DNA of 64,000 nucleotides from Paenibacillus sp. NFR01 (lineage in GTDB: Bacteria > Bacillota > Bacilli > Paenibacillales > Paenibacillaceae), in the NCBI RefSeq assembly GCF_900111565.1, contig NZ_FOIK01000005.1, forward strand, positions 62,001 through 126,000, written 5' to 3'. The translations under genes and the position numbers were made by a program. The notes under the pieces are model-generated. The model was not told the origin of the DNA. It made no database searches and saw only the letters and a list, made by a program, of their open reading frames with translations. Below are positions 42,194 to 50,807 of the stretch, one piece after another. Numbering within the stretch: position 1 is the first letter of the stretch; each line of letters opens with the position of its first letter.

Positions 42194-43313
42194 AGCTTCT
42201 TCTCCCTTCCGGCAACGGCTGGGCCGACAGTTCGTCGTCGAGCCGCGCAAAGTGATTCTCCGCCTGCCGGGCCAGTGCCGAAACGTCCAGCGGTTCGGCC
42301 GCCATCGCGGCGTAGACCTCTTCCGGCTGCAGCGCGGCCAGGCGGGAGAAATCGGCATACCCGCCGTGGAAGCCGGCGTCATCCATCACGTTGACCATCT
42401 TTTTGCTGTAGGCGACCGGGAATACCGGCTTGCCGAGTACCCAGCCGAGGATCATGGCGTGAAAGCGGGAAGCAACCACGCAATCGGCGGCGGCGAGTGT
42501 GGCGAGCATCTCATCCATCCGGGTCCGGTAGCGGACAATGCCGATCTCGCGCTGCAGGTCTGCCGGAACAAGCGTCTGGATCGCTTCGGCGGCTTCTTCG
42601 TCGCCTTCATGGCGGCAGAAGGAGAGCAGCTGCACGGCATACCCTTGGCGGATGAAATAAACTGCAATCTCTTTCATTTTTTCATAATAGAGGTCGTCAA
42701 AGCCGGCCAATGCCTTGGAGGAAGGGCGGATGACGGAGATTGCCGCCGTTTTACGCGCCGTTTCGGGTCCCCGTGCGGGCGGAACCTTCATTTGAAAAAT
42801 AATATCCGGCGCCAGCCGGACGTTGCCGAGCGTCTGAAACAGCTCATAGGAAGCTTGCTCGCGGAAGCAGATGTCGGTGTATTCGGCGAAGAGGCGCCGG
42901 TAGGTGTCGTAATACGCTTCGTCCGTGTACGGGCCGAAGTTCGCGCCGAGCACGTAATACGGCTTGCTTTTGTTGCGCAGGTCTTCCATCTCGGCTGTGT
43001 ACTCCCGCCAATGTTCGCCCTGCATGAAGATCGAGCCGCCGATATGTACCGTGCCGCCGCAGAGATTGCCGATCAGCTGCTGCATGAATTGCTTGTGCAG
43101 CTTCAGCCGCTTGAAGACAAAGTTGACGCCCCGGAACCACAGCGCGTCGGAAGCATAAATTTTGAGGTTGGGCAGGTCGCCGAAGACTCGCTTGTATTCG
43201 CCGGGGGCAATCAGAATGAACCTTTTATCCGGATAACGTTCGCAGAGCACCTTGATAAACAGGTCATCCCCCAGATTAAATTCGGTATATGCGCGGATCA
43301 GTAGCTTGTTCAT
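42183..43313 (-). CDS. Polysaccharide pyruvyl transferase family protein
   Basis: 376 residues of PF04230, which attach pyruvate ketals from phosphoenolpyruvate to glycan sugars and give negative charge. Typical parts are RAYTEFNLGDDLFIKVLCERYP, GGTVHIGGSIFMQG, VLGANFGPYTDE, the C-terminal VVASRFHAMILGWVLGKPVFPVAYSKK with its conserved Arg-His, and the following VNVMDD. The start differs from CsaB, the enzyme that makes the SLH-domain ligand, so it probably acts on another surface glycan. The ATG at 43313 shares an ATGA overlap with the upstream glycosyltransferase, a sign of translational coupling; AAGGA precedes it. Confidence 0.85.
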   Translation of the reverse strand: MNKLLIRAYTEFNLGDDLFIKVLCERYPDKRFILIAPGEYKRVFGDLPNLKIYASDALWFRGVNFVFKRLKLHKQFMQQLIGNLCGGTVHIGGSIFMQGEHWREYTAEMEDLRNKSKPYYVLGANFGPYTDEAYYDTYRRLFAEYTDICFREQASYELFQTLGNVRLAPDIIFQMKVPPARGPETARKTAAISVIRPSSKALAGFDDLYYEKMKEIAVYFIRQGYAVQLLSFCRHEGDEEAAEAIQTLVPADLQREIGIVRYRTRMDEMLATLAAADCVVASRFHAMILGWVLGKPVFPVAYSKKMVNVMDDAGFHGGYADFSRLAALQPEEVYAAMAAEPLDVSALARQAENHFARLDDELSAQPLPEGRRSYES

Positions 43314-44365
43314 ACATTGATTTCCTTTCTGAAGATCGCCGTTTTGATGCGGTGTTTGAAGCCCGACCATTTCCCGTCCGCCGCCACCAGCCACTGGTAC
43401 AGCTTGGGCGAAATCCGGAACGCCCGGATTTGCAGCGCCAGCTGGCGGTCATCGCCCGGATAACGCCGCATTACGCTCTGCAGCTCACTGTTCAGCGCGG
43501 GATAACAGCTGTCGATATCGCGCAGAAGCTGCCATATGTTCACGCGGGCAGTGCCGGTCAGGCAGGTCCGTAAATTGTAGAAATAATTTTCGGTCAGCTC
43601 CCGGCCGAGTAAGAGCTCCGATATGGCATCGGCCTCCCGGAAGGGATGGGCTTTAAAGTAGCCGTCCACCCGTTTGAAGGCATCGACGACATCGAATTTC
43701 TGGACATTATAGCTTCCCGTGATGGAGGATTTGCGCTGCACATAAAACGTCAGCACATCGGGAAGCACGACAACGCGCTGCGCCCGGGTCAACGCTTTGT
43801 AGATCAACTCCTGATCCTCGCCGCTTGCGCAGCGCTCGGTGTACCGGATGCCGTGCTCGAGCAGGAATTGCCGGCGGAAGGCAATGCTGCCCGTCCACAC
43901 CCGCAGGCTCCGCTTGACGAAGATCCGCTGCAGCGCTTCCCCGCCGGTAATGTCGGCAGGCTCCGACACGAAACTGGCAATGGGCGATTTATCCTCGCGG
44001 ACGAGATCGTACCCCCAGCAGAGGGCGTCCGGCTGCCCGTCCCGGGTCTGTTCCTCGATGCGCTGCACGAGCAGGCGGTCGGCATAATCGTCGCCGTCCA
44101 GGAACATCACATAATCGCCCTCAGCCTCCGCCAGGCCGGCATTGCGCGCGGCGCTGACGCCGCCGTTGGCTCTGGTGATCAGCTTGGAGCGCAGCACGGG
44201 ATGCTGCGAGAGGAATGCCGCCGCTACCTCCGCCGTCCGGTCGGTGGACCCGTCGTTGACGAGTACCAGCTCAAAACGCTTATCGCTTTGGGCGAGGAGC
44301 GATTCCAGCAGCGTAGTAATGTAAGATTCCAGATTATACATGGGAACGACAATGCTTACGGTCAT
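43310..44365 (-). CDS. GT2-family glycosyltransferase
   Basis: 351 residues. The N-terminal GT-A fold shows VSIVVPMYNLESYITTLLESLL, LVLVNDGSTDRTAEVA, RANGGVSAARNAGLAEAEG and the DXD motif MFLDGDDY; the rest is a helical C-terminal part. It belongs to the broad family making capsule or exopolysaccharide, adding one sugar from a nucleotide donor. GGAGGAGGGG lies before the ATG. It is the second gene of the operon, 35 bases after the first glycosyltransferase, and its TGA overlaps the next start. Sugar and linkage cannot be inferred. Confidence 0.9.
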   Translation of the reverse strand: MTVSIVVPMYNLESYITTLLESLLAQSDKRFELVLVNDGSTDRTAEVAAAFLSQHPVLRSKLITRANGGVSAARNAGLAEAEGDYVMFLDGDDYADRLLVQRIEEQTRDGQPDALCWGYDLVREDKSPIASFVSEPADITGGEALQRIFVKRSLRVWTGSIAFRRQFLLEHGIRYTERCASGEDQELIYKALTRAQRVVVLPDVLTFYVQRKSSITGSYNVQKFDVVDAFKRVDGYFKAHPFREADAISELLLGRELTENYFYNLRTCLTGTARVNIWQLLRDIDSCYPALNSELQSVMRRYPGDDRQLALQIRAFRISPKLYQWLVAADGKWSGFKHRIKTAIFRKEINV

Positions 44366-44400
44366 GTGGCCCCTCCTCCCCCTTTCCTGAGATTAGGCAT

Positions 44401-45306
44401 TTAATCGGCAATCCGCCGGGAGAAAATCTCCTTTAGTCCCCGCTTATATCCATTGATCGCGGCGAAATTTTTCTTGGGCTGCTCCCGCAGAATCAGATAG
44501 AGCGTCGTCCAGACCAGCGCCAGATAGCCGCCCGGGCCGGAGCGTTTGTCTTTCAGCAAATACACGTGATTCATCACCCGGGTATAGGCGACAACCTCCA
44601 GATTGTCCCGCGAAGCCGGGGATTCATGATGCAGCAGCTTGAGCTCCGGATTGATGTACAGCGGGCCGGAACGCTGGGCAATGCGGGACAGCATAATATC
44701 CTCGCCGACGCTGTAGCTGGTCAGCCAGGGAATCGGCTGAAGCCCCCGGATCGCTGAAGTTTTGAACGACATATTGCAGCCGTGCTGGAATTCCGTGCGG
44801 AAGATCCGCCGTGCTTTATGCCAGTTGTACATGGAGCCGGCCTGGCCGCTTAACGAGAGCTTGCCGCTCGATAAGGATTGCTGAAAGGATAACAGGCAGC
44901 GAAGGGTACCGAAGAAGCTGTTGCGCATTCCGATGGCGACTCCGCCGACGCCGGCGCAGTTCGGGTGATCGAGGTAGGTTTGGAGCAGCGTGGATAAATA
45001 ATGGTCGGGGATCTCGACATCGTCATCGAGAAACAGGATGATGTCCATGGCGGACAGCTCCACGGCTTTGATCCTCGACAGCCAGAGCCCCCGGTCATTT
45101 TTCTTGAAATAGACCAGGGGATAACCTCGGGCAGCGAGTAAAGTTTCGAATTGATGGAGTGTAGCTTGGGGGATTTCACCGTCGTCTATGATAATGACCT
45201 CAACCGGTTGCGTTTGGCCGATGTTTTGAGTGGCGATGGAGCGGATGCAACGCGTCAAATCGGCGATCCGGTTGCGGGTGCAAATGGCCACGGACAAACT
45301 TAGCAT
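44401..45306 (-). CDS. GT2-family glycosyltransferase, first gene of the surface-glycan operon
   Basis: 301 residues. LSLSVAICTRNRIADLTRCIRSI opens the fold, EVIIIDDGEIPQATLHQFE is the nucleotide-binding stretch and DIILFLDDDVEIPDHYLSTLL carries the metal-binding DDD. The later part (SYSVGEDIMLSRIAQRSGPLY, ELKLLHHESPASRDN) contains the ED-type catalytic base region. GGGAGGAG lies five bases before the ATG at 45306, and a longer reading to 45339 lacks a site. It leads the five-gene minus-strand operon; a palindromic AT-rich element lies upstream. Confidence 0.9.
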   Translation of the reverse strand: MLSLSVAICTRNRIADLTRCIRSIATQNIGQTQPVEVIIIDDGEIPQATLHQFETLLAARGYPLVYFKKNDRGLWLSRIKAVELSAMDIILFLDDDVEIPDHYLSTLLQTYLDHPNCAGVGGVAIGMRNSFFGTLRCLLSFQQSLSSGKLSLSGQAGSMYNWHKARRIFRTEFQHGCNMSFKTSAIRGLQPIPWLTSYSVGEDIMLSRIAQRSGPLYINPELKLLHHESPASRDNLEVVAYTRVMNHVYLLKDKRSGPGGYLALVWTTLYLILREQPKKNFAAINGYKRGLKEIFSRRIAD

Positions 45307-45364
45307 ATACTCTCCTCCCTTATCCAATGTCCCGTACATCTCTCTGTAATTTCACATGGGAATA

Positions 45365-45382
45365 TAAGCTAAGTTAAGCTTA
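45365..45382. promoter_or_regulatory. Imperfect palindrome upstream of the surface-glycan operon
   Basis: TAAGCTAAG and TTAAGCTTA are inverted at seven of nine positions, 59 bases before the first start codon. It may be an operator; no strong promoter hexamers could be placed in the gap. Confidence 0.35.
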
Positions 45383-45434
45383 CTATTGGCTAAGAAAGCT
45401 TGTATATACTACTTTAGTTTACTTGTTCCACAGG

Positions 45435-46307
45435 TTATTCGCCTGCATCAATCGTTAAGGACGCTGTAAATTGCCCCCCTGGAGCAAGCGTGACCGCATT
45501 CGTTTTTTCGCCCAGTTCTCCGGTAAAATGCTCGTCGTCGGCGATGCCGTGCCAAGGCTCGATGCACAGGAACGGCGCATCCTTGCGCTGCCAGATGCCA
45601 AGGTCCGGAAAGTTCTCGAAGGAGACGGCCACGCGGGAAGCGGAGCTGCCTCCACGCAGCGTGATGCGCCGGGAAGCGATATCACGGAAGACGAGGGCAT
45701 CCCCGTAGAACATTTCATGGTTCAAAGGCAGGCGTCCATCGACCAGGGCAAGCGGCTCTGCCTTGCCTTCGATGATGAGGCCGGATTCGTTCAGGAACAG
45801 GCGCTCCAGCTGCTCCGGCCGGTCAAACTCAAGGAAGTAGTCCGGCAGGCTGCCTTCGCCGTGCAGCGGGCACAGGAACGCCGGATGCGTGCCGAGTTGA
45901 AACGGCATTTCGCGGTCGCCGGTGTTGCGGACCACATACTCGATCTTCAGCGACTGTCCGTCCAGCGTGTAGATCAGATCCAGGGAAAAAGAGAACGGAT
46001 AGCTGGCGTGCGTCGTTTCATTATCGGTCAGCCGGAAGGCTGCCCGGGTGTCATCCGCTTCCAGCAAGGTGAACAGGCAACGCCGGGCGAAGCCGTGGTT
46101 GCCGATGGTATAGGCAGTGCCATCCACCTTGATCTGCCCGTTCCGCGCCGCGCCGACGATCGGAAACAGCACAGGCGAGCGGCCCGTCCAGAATGCGGCG
46201 TCCCCGCTCCACATGTATTCCTGTCCTTTGGTGATAAAACTGACCAGCTCCGCGCCCAGCGGGTTGATCTGTACTTCGGTCTCTTTGCTTCTCAGAATCG
46301 TGTTCAT
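45435..46307 (-). CDS. Aldose 1-epimerase-like protein (LacX type)
   Basis: 290 residues of the galactose mutarotase fold. Segments YMWSGDAAFWTGRSPVLFPIVG, NHGFARR, QLGTHPAFLCP with the conserved His, and the late FLCIEPWHGIAD carrying the Glu base match the LacX/YihR-like subgroup, which interconverts alpha and beta anomers of sugars or sugar phosphates. The length is right and the active-site His and Glu are present. GAAAGGGG lies about twelve bases before the ATG. It is a single minus-strand gene between the glycan operon and the divergent amidohydrolase. Which sugar it uses is unknown. Confidence 0.85.
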   Translation of the reverse strand: MNTILRSKETEVQINPLGAELVSFITKGQEYMWSGDAAFWTGRSPVLFPIVGAARNGQIKVDGTAYTIGNHGFARRCLFTLLEADDTRAAFRLTDNETTHASYPFSFSLDLIYTLDGQSLKIEYVVRNTGDREMPFQLGTHPAFLCPLHGEGSLPDYFLEFDRPEQLERLFLNESGLIIEGKAEPLALVDGRLPLNHEMFYGDALVFRDIASRRITLRGGSSASRVAVSFENFPDLGIWQRKDAPFLCIEPWHGIADDEHFTGELGEKTNAVTLAPGGQFTASLTIDAGE

Positions 46308-46446
46308 CGTTCATGCCCCTTTCGAAGGTTCGGATGTAGAGGTTTAGCTACAAACATTTTACAGTGTGTCAAATGAAAATCAAAAAGTTTGCAGTAACAT
46401 ATATAGATAACTAATATTCCATGAGAACGAAGCGGAGGGACAAACC

Positions 46447-47673
46447 ATGCAGCTGCAGCAGGTATTCGTGAACGGCGGAAGGTTGAAGGACACGATTGAG
46501 GCGTTTGCCGACTTCGGACGGACGGAGCGGAATGGGGTGACCCGGCTCTCCTTGTCGGAGCAGGATGTGCAGGTACGGAACTATTTTGCCGCCTGCTGCG
46601 AAGAACTTGGCATGAGCGTGACGGCGGATGACATGGGCAACATGTATGCCACGCTTCCAGGCGCCCAGGCAGGGCCGCCGGTCGTTATCGGCTCGCATCT
46701 GGATACGGTGAAGAGGGGCGGCCGGTTCGACGGCGTGCTTGGCGTCCTTGCGGGTCTGGAGGTCGTGCGGACGCTGGTGGACCATGGCATCAAGCCGCGG
46801 CTGCCGGTGACGGTCATGAATTTCACCAATGAGGAAGGCGCGCGGTTCGAGCCGTCGATGATGGCGTCCGGCGTGCTGTCCGGCAAGTTCGATAAAGCCG
46901 TGATGCTGCAGAAGAAAGATCCCGAAGGTACGACCTTTGCCGAAGCGCTGGCTGCGAGCGGTTTTGCCGGCGACGAAAGCAACCGGATCAAGGAGGCGAC
47001 CGCTTACCTGGAGCTGCACATCGAACAGGGGCCCGTGCTGGAAAAAGAAAACATCTCGATCGGCCTCGTTGACTGCGTCGTCGGCATGGCCTGTTACGAG
47101 ATTGAAGTGACGGGCGAATCGGACCATGCCGGTACGACGCCGATGGACATGCGCAAAGACGCGCTGTTTGCCGCGACGGAGATCATTGCTGAGCTGCGCG
47201 GCAAGCTGGGGGCACTCGACCTGGAGCTGGTATATACGATGGGACGGCTGAATGTGCTGCCGAATATCCATACCGTCATTCCGAACAAAGTGATCTTTAC
47301 CGTGGAAGCCAGACACAAAGACATGGACCAGGTGCGGGCGGTGGAGGAGATCATCCTCGGGCTGCCGGAAGAAGTGCTCTCTTGTACGGTGGGGCGCACC
47401 AAGCTGTGGGGCCGCGATACGGTCTGGTTCGATCCGCAGGTCTGCGCCAAGGTGGAGCAGGCGGCGCAGGCACTGGGCTATTCCGCAAGAAAAATAGCCA
47501 GCGGCGCCGGGCATGATGCCCAGTTTGTCGCCGGTTTCCTGCCGTCGGCGATGATCTTTGTCCCGAGCGTGAACGGCAAAAGTCATTGCGAAGAGGAGCT
47601 TACCTACTATGAAGACTGTGAAAAAGGCGTCAACGTCGTGCTGGAGACGGTGTTGTCGATTTTGAACGGGTAA
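46447..47673 (+). CDS. M20-family Zn-dependent amidohydrolase (N-carbamoyl-L-amino-acid hydrolase / allantoate amidohydrolase type)
   Basis: 408 residues. The two-zinc site is read from GSHLDTVKRGG (His and Asp ligands), DGVLG, NEEGARFEPSMMASG (bridging Glu), HIEQGPVLE (His) and the C-terminal GAGHDAQFVAG. A dimerisation domain lies between (ITGESDHAGTTPM-like segment VTGESDHAGTTPMDMRKD). Relatives hydrolyse N-carbamoyl amino acids, allantoate or ureidoglycolate, releasing ammonia and carbon dioxide. GGAGGG lies seven bases before the ATG. A promoter-like TTTGCA/TAATAT pair lies about 35 bases upstream, and its own terminator follows. No purine or hydantoin genes are adjacent, so the substrate stays open. 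Confidence 0.88.
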   Translation: MQLQQVFVNGGRLKDTIEAFADFGRTERNGVTRLSLSEQDVQVRNYFAACCEELGMSVTADDMGNMYATLPGAQAGPPVVIGSHLDTVKRGGRFDGVLGVLAGLEVVRTLVDHGIKPRLPVTVMNFTNEEGARFEPSMMASGVLSGKFDKAVMLQKKDPEGTTFAEALAASGFAGDESNRIKEATAYLELHIEQGPVLEKENISIGLVDCVVGMACYEIEVTGESDHAGTTPMDMRKDALFAATEIIAELRGKLGALDLELVYTMGRLNVLPNIHTVIPNKVIFTVEARHKDMDQVRAVEEIILGLPEEVLSCTVGRTKLWGRDTVWFDPQVCAKVEQAAQALGYSARKIASGAGHDAQFVAGFLPSAMIFVPSVNGKSHCEEELTYYEDCEKGVNVVLETVLSILNG

Positions 47674-47748
47674 TATACGTTAGGATACTTCACACTAAAT
47701 TTTCAGCGTTTTTCGGGATGGCAGCAATCGCTAATCCGAACGAAACCG

Positions 47749-47774
47749 GGACACCGCTTACGGTGTCCTTTTTT
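47749..47774 (+). terminator. Intrinsic terminator after the amidohydrolase gene
   Basis: GGACACCG (47749-47756), loop CTTA, CGGTGTCC (47761-47768), then six T. The rest of the gap to the alanine dehydrogenase start holds AT-rich DNA with a TGTTATGAT extended -10 near 47924. Confidence 0.92.
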
Positions 47775-47970
47775 GCGCTTAGGTCTGAAAGCGGTACACA
47801 TGCCTATATATCGGGATTTAACACCACGCGGACTGCCCTGTTTCCGTGCGCCCATTGTGTAAAAACACAATCATGGCAGATAAATTTTTTAGTTTTTACC
47901 AAAATGAGCCTTTAAAGGTTGTGTTATGATTCTTCACATAAAGAACGACAAAAGACAGGAGCGATGAACA

Positions 47971-49104
47971 ATGATTATCGGAGTACCGAAGGAGATCAAA
48001 AACAGCGAAAACCGGGTAGCGATTACCCCCGCAGGCGTGGTCAGCTTTGTCGCCGAAGGACATAAAGTGCTCGTACAAGCCGGAGCCGGTCTCGGCAGCG
48101 GTTTTCCGAACGAAGAGTACGCCGCCGCCGGCGCCGAACTGATCGAGGAGGTCGCCGAGGTATGGGCCGCCGCCGAAATGATCATGAAGGTCAAAGAACC
48201 GCTGCCCAGCGAATACGGGTACTTCCGTCCCGGCCTGATCCTCTTTACGTACCTGCATCTGGCACCTGAACCGGCACTTGCTGCCGCGCTGAAAGACAAG
48301 GGCGTGTTTGCCATCGGATACGAAACGGTTGTTTCGGGCCGGACGCTGCCGCTGCTGACGCCGATGAGCGAAGTGGCCGGACGGATGGCCGTGCAGCTCG
48401 GCGCGCAATTCCTGCAAAAGAACTACGGAGGCCAAGGGATCCTGCTCTCCGGCGTACCGGGTGTAAGCAGAGGCAAGGTCAGCATCATCGGCGGCGGGGT
48501 TGTCGGCACGAACGCGGCGAAGATGGCCATCGGCCTTGGCGCGGAAGTGACGATCGTCGACCTCAGCGCGGACAGACTGCGCCAGCTGGACGACATCTTT
48601 GGAGCGCAGATCAGCACGCTAATCTCGAACCCGTACAATATCGCCAAAGCGGTTGCCGAGGCTGATCTGCTGATCGGTGCCGTGCTCATCCCGGGTGCGA
48701 AAGCGCCGAAGCTGGTGACCGAAGAAATGGTCAAGGCCATGAAGCCGGGCTCCGTCATCGTTGACGTGGCGATCGACCAGGGCGGCATCGTGGAGACGAT
48801 CGACCGGGTAACGACCCATGATCATCCGGTGTTCGAAAAACACGGCGTGCTGCATTATTCCGTAGCCAATATGCCGGGTGCCGTCGCCAAGACGTCGACC
48901 ATCGCCCTTACGAACGTAACCGTTCCGTATGCGCTTGAAATCGCCGGCAAAGGCGTGTTCCAGGCGATTGAAGACAATGCCGGCCTGAAATGCGGCGTCA
49001 ATGTCGCCAACGGCAGAATCACCTGCCAGGCCGTAGCGGAAGCGCTGGGCGAGGAGTACTTCACGGTGGAGCAAGCCGTGGAACAGGAATTCACCCTGAT
49101 TTAG
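47971..49104 (+). CDS. ald: Alanine dehydrogenase
   Basis: 377 residues. It converts L-alanine and NAD to pyruvate, ammonia and NADH, and in spore formers it supports growth on alanine and sporulation. The sequence follows Bacillus Ald throughout: MIIGVPKEIKNSENRVAITPAGV with the catalytic-site Arg, FTYLHLAPEP, VSRGKVSIIGGGVVGTNAAKMAIGLGAEVTIVDLS with the NAD-binding GGGVVG, DVAIDQGG and HYSVANMPGAVAKTSTIALTN. AGGAG lies about nine bases before the ATG. It is followed by a terminator and then by a PucR-type regulator gene, the arrangement of ald and adeR in Bacillus subtilis where AdeR activates ald. Confidence 0.97.
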   Translation: MIIGVPKEIKNSENRVAITPAGVVSFVAEGHKVLVQAGAGLGSGFPNEEYAAAGAELIEEVAEVWAAAEMIMKVKEPLPSEYGYFRPGLILFTYLHLAPEPALAAALKDKGVFAIGYETVVSGRTLPLLTPMSEVAGRMAVQLGAQFLQKNYGGQGILLSGVPGVSRGKVSIIGGGVVGTNAAKMAIGLGAEVTIVDLSADRLRQLDDIFGAQISTLISNPYNIAKAVAEADLLIGAVLIPGAKAPKLVTEEMVKAMKPGSVIVDVAIDQGGIVETIDRVTTHDHPVFEKHGVLHYSVANMPGAVAKTSTIALTNVTVPYALEIAGKGVFQAIEDNAGLKCGVNVANGRITCQAVAEALGEEYFTVEQAVEQEFTLI

Positions 49105-49192
49105 GCGTACGCGTTCACGCGCTGAAATATAGAATTGGGCTTTGCAAGCTGCAACAGGCGTACTGTCTATCCACACAGCAAGTCCCCCTTTG

Positions 49193-49220
49193 TCCGGCGA
49201 AAGATCGCCGGATCTTTTTT
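49193..49220 (+). terminator. Intrinsic terminator after alanine dehydrogenase
   Basis: TCCGGCG (49193-49199) pairs with CGCCGGA (49206-49212) over a six-base loop, followed by TCTTTTTTT. Confidence 0.88.
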
Positions 49221-49276
49221 TGCTCAACACCTGACATGGCTTGTTATAAAACTTGCGAAAAATTTGCGTTGTCCTA

Positions 49277-49306
49277 TAGTCATGCCGCCCGTCGCCGGAC
49301 TATAAT
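49277..49306 (+). promoter_or_regulatory. Promoter of the AdeR-like gene
   Basis: TAGTCA (49277-49282), 18 bp, TATAAT (49301-49306). Transcription would begin near 49313, too close to the TTG at 49318 for a ribosome binding site, which supports the start at 49354. Confidence 0.55.
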
Positions 49307-49353
49307 AAAATCACTCTTTGAGCTTAGGCATTCTTCGGGTTGGGGTGGGGCGT

Positions 49354-50613
49354 TTGAACGAATTCGAACCGGCATTGGATCAATTTTTTGATAGCATGGA
49401 AGGTCTGGCGGACGCCATCAGCGAATCGCTGATGGCCCAGGTGACTATAGAAGACAGCAATCATCATGTGATCGGCTACAGCTCGCACCAGTTCGAGAGC
49501 GATCCGGCGCGGATATCGACGATTATCGGCAAGGTCGTGCCCAGCGCGGTCATCATCGGCCTGCGCAAAAAAGGGGTGATGCAGCGCCTGGAGACTTCCG
49601 GGCAGCCGCAACGCATCCCCGCCGTCATGGAGGTCGGGCTGGGCCCGCGCCTGGCGGTATGCATCAAACACCAGCAGGAGATCCTCGGGTATATCTGGGT
49701 CGTAGACCGCGGCAATCTTCCCGAGGGGCACGCCGAGCGCATCGTTGCCAAAGCGGCGGGCATTGCCGCCCGCTACCTGCTGAAGCAGCGGGGCTGGAAG
49801 CTGAAGCAGGAGAAGGCGCAGGAGGATTTTTTCTGGAAGCTGCTGACCTCGCATTTCGATACGGAGCCGCGCATCCGGCTGGAGGCGCAGGCCGAATCGA
49901 TTGCCCTTCCGGAGCATTACTATATCGGCGTGATCGAATACGGCCAAGCGGCGGATGAACCCCTGCTGCAGCGGCTCCGCAGCCGGGCGGAGAGCATCTC
50001 CGGTTTCCTTCCGCTATTTCTGACCGCCGAACAGAATCGGGTGATTGCGCTGTTTTCGTTCCGCTATCCGGTCCGGGAGGCGCAGCAGCTTCAGCAGGCG
50101 ATCGGCCAACTGCAGCGGGACCCCGGCCGCCCGGATGCCGCCGGGGTCAACGCGGCCTGCAGCCGGGAATACCGGGAATACGCCTCGGCGGAAGCGGCTT
50201 ACAGGGAAGCCCTGGCGATTCTCGGGCTCAAGAAGCTGCTGCCGTACCATACGCGGGAGCTGCTGCTTTACGAAACGGTCGGCTTTTGGGCCTACGTTCC
50301 GGCAATCCTGGAGCAAAAACGGCGCCAGAGCCGCCGCAGTTCCCTGCTCATGCCTCTTATCGAACATGACCGGGAGCATAAAAGCGATTTTCTCAAGACG
50401 GTCGCCGTATATTTATCGCTGGACGGCAACCTGAAGGAAGCGGCCGCTTACCTGCATATCCACACCAATACGCTGATGTACCGGCTTAGCCGGATTGCCG
50501 AGCTGACCGGACGGAGCCTCAAGGAAACCCATTACCGCCTATCCGTATATCTGGATCTGCTGACCGAGGAGACGGAGCAGCTGAATGAATGGTTTCGGGG
50601 GGGCAGGGAGTAA
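49354..50613 (+). CDS. adeR: PucR-family regulator, AdeR-like
   Basis: 419 residues. An N-terminal sensor region (about 1-280) is followed by a GGDEF-like remnant and a C-terminal PucR helix-turn-helix at about 350-410 (LKTVAVYLSLDGNLKEAAAYL, HIHTNTLMYRLSRIAELTG). PucR proteins activate amino acid or purine breakdown genes; AdeR of Bacillus subtilis activates alanine dehydrogenase, and this gene lies directly after ald. The start is taken as the TTG at 49354 behind GGGGTGGGG; the TTG at 49318 is too near the transcription start. It is cytoplasmic and transcribed separately from ald. The effector is unknown, with alanine the obvious candidate. Confidence 0.82.
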   Translation: MNEFEPALDQFFDSMEGLADAISESLMAQVTIEDSNHHVIGYSSHQFESDPARISTIIGKVVPSAVIIGLRKKGVMQRLETSGQPQRIPAVMEVGLGPRLAVCIKHQQEILGYIWVVDRGNLPEGHAERIVAKAAGIAARYLLKQRGWKLKQEKAQEDFFWKLLTSHFDTEPRIRLEAQAESIALPEHYYIGVIEYGQAADEPLLQRLRSRAESISGFLPLFLTAEQNRVIALFSFRYPVREAQQLQQAIGQLQRDPGRPDAAGVNAACSREYREYASAEAAYREALAILGLKKLLPYHTRELLLYETVGFWAYVPAILEQKRRQSRRSSLLMPLIEHDREHKSDFLKTVAVYLSLDGNLKEAAAYLHIHTNTLMYRLSRIAELTGRSLKETHYRLSVYLDLLTEETEQLNEWFRGGRE

Positions 50614-50807
50614 AGAAAGGTTGCCGTTTGCATGTCCGGAACAGATTCTTGGGGCTAATAATCAGGAAATCACAAGCATGGTCACAATTTTGACGATACA
50701 GGTCATTATCGGAGTAGCCGGAGAATGGAAGGCATTCTTATACTTTCAGCAGCGGGCCGTTGAACGACGGCCGGTGCAGTCCATTCGAAAACTATGGAGG
50801 TAATGCA

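Noticed and set aside
42183..43313. Pyruvyl transferase as CsaB making the ligand for the SLH domains of the nearby subtilase
   Set aside because: The N-terminus and surrounding genes are unlike CsaB; it looks like an exopolysaccharide enzyme.
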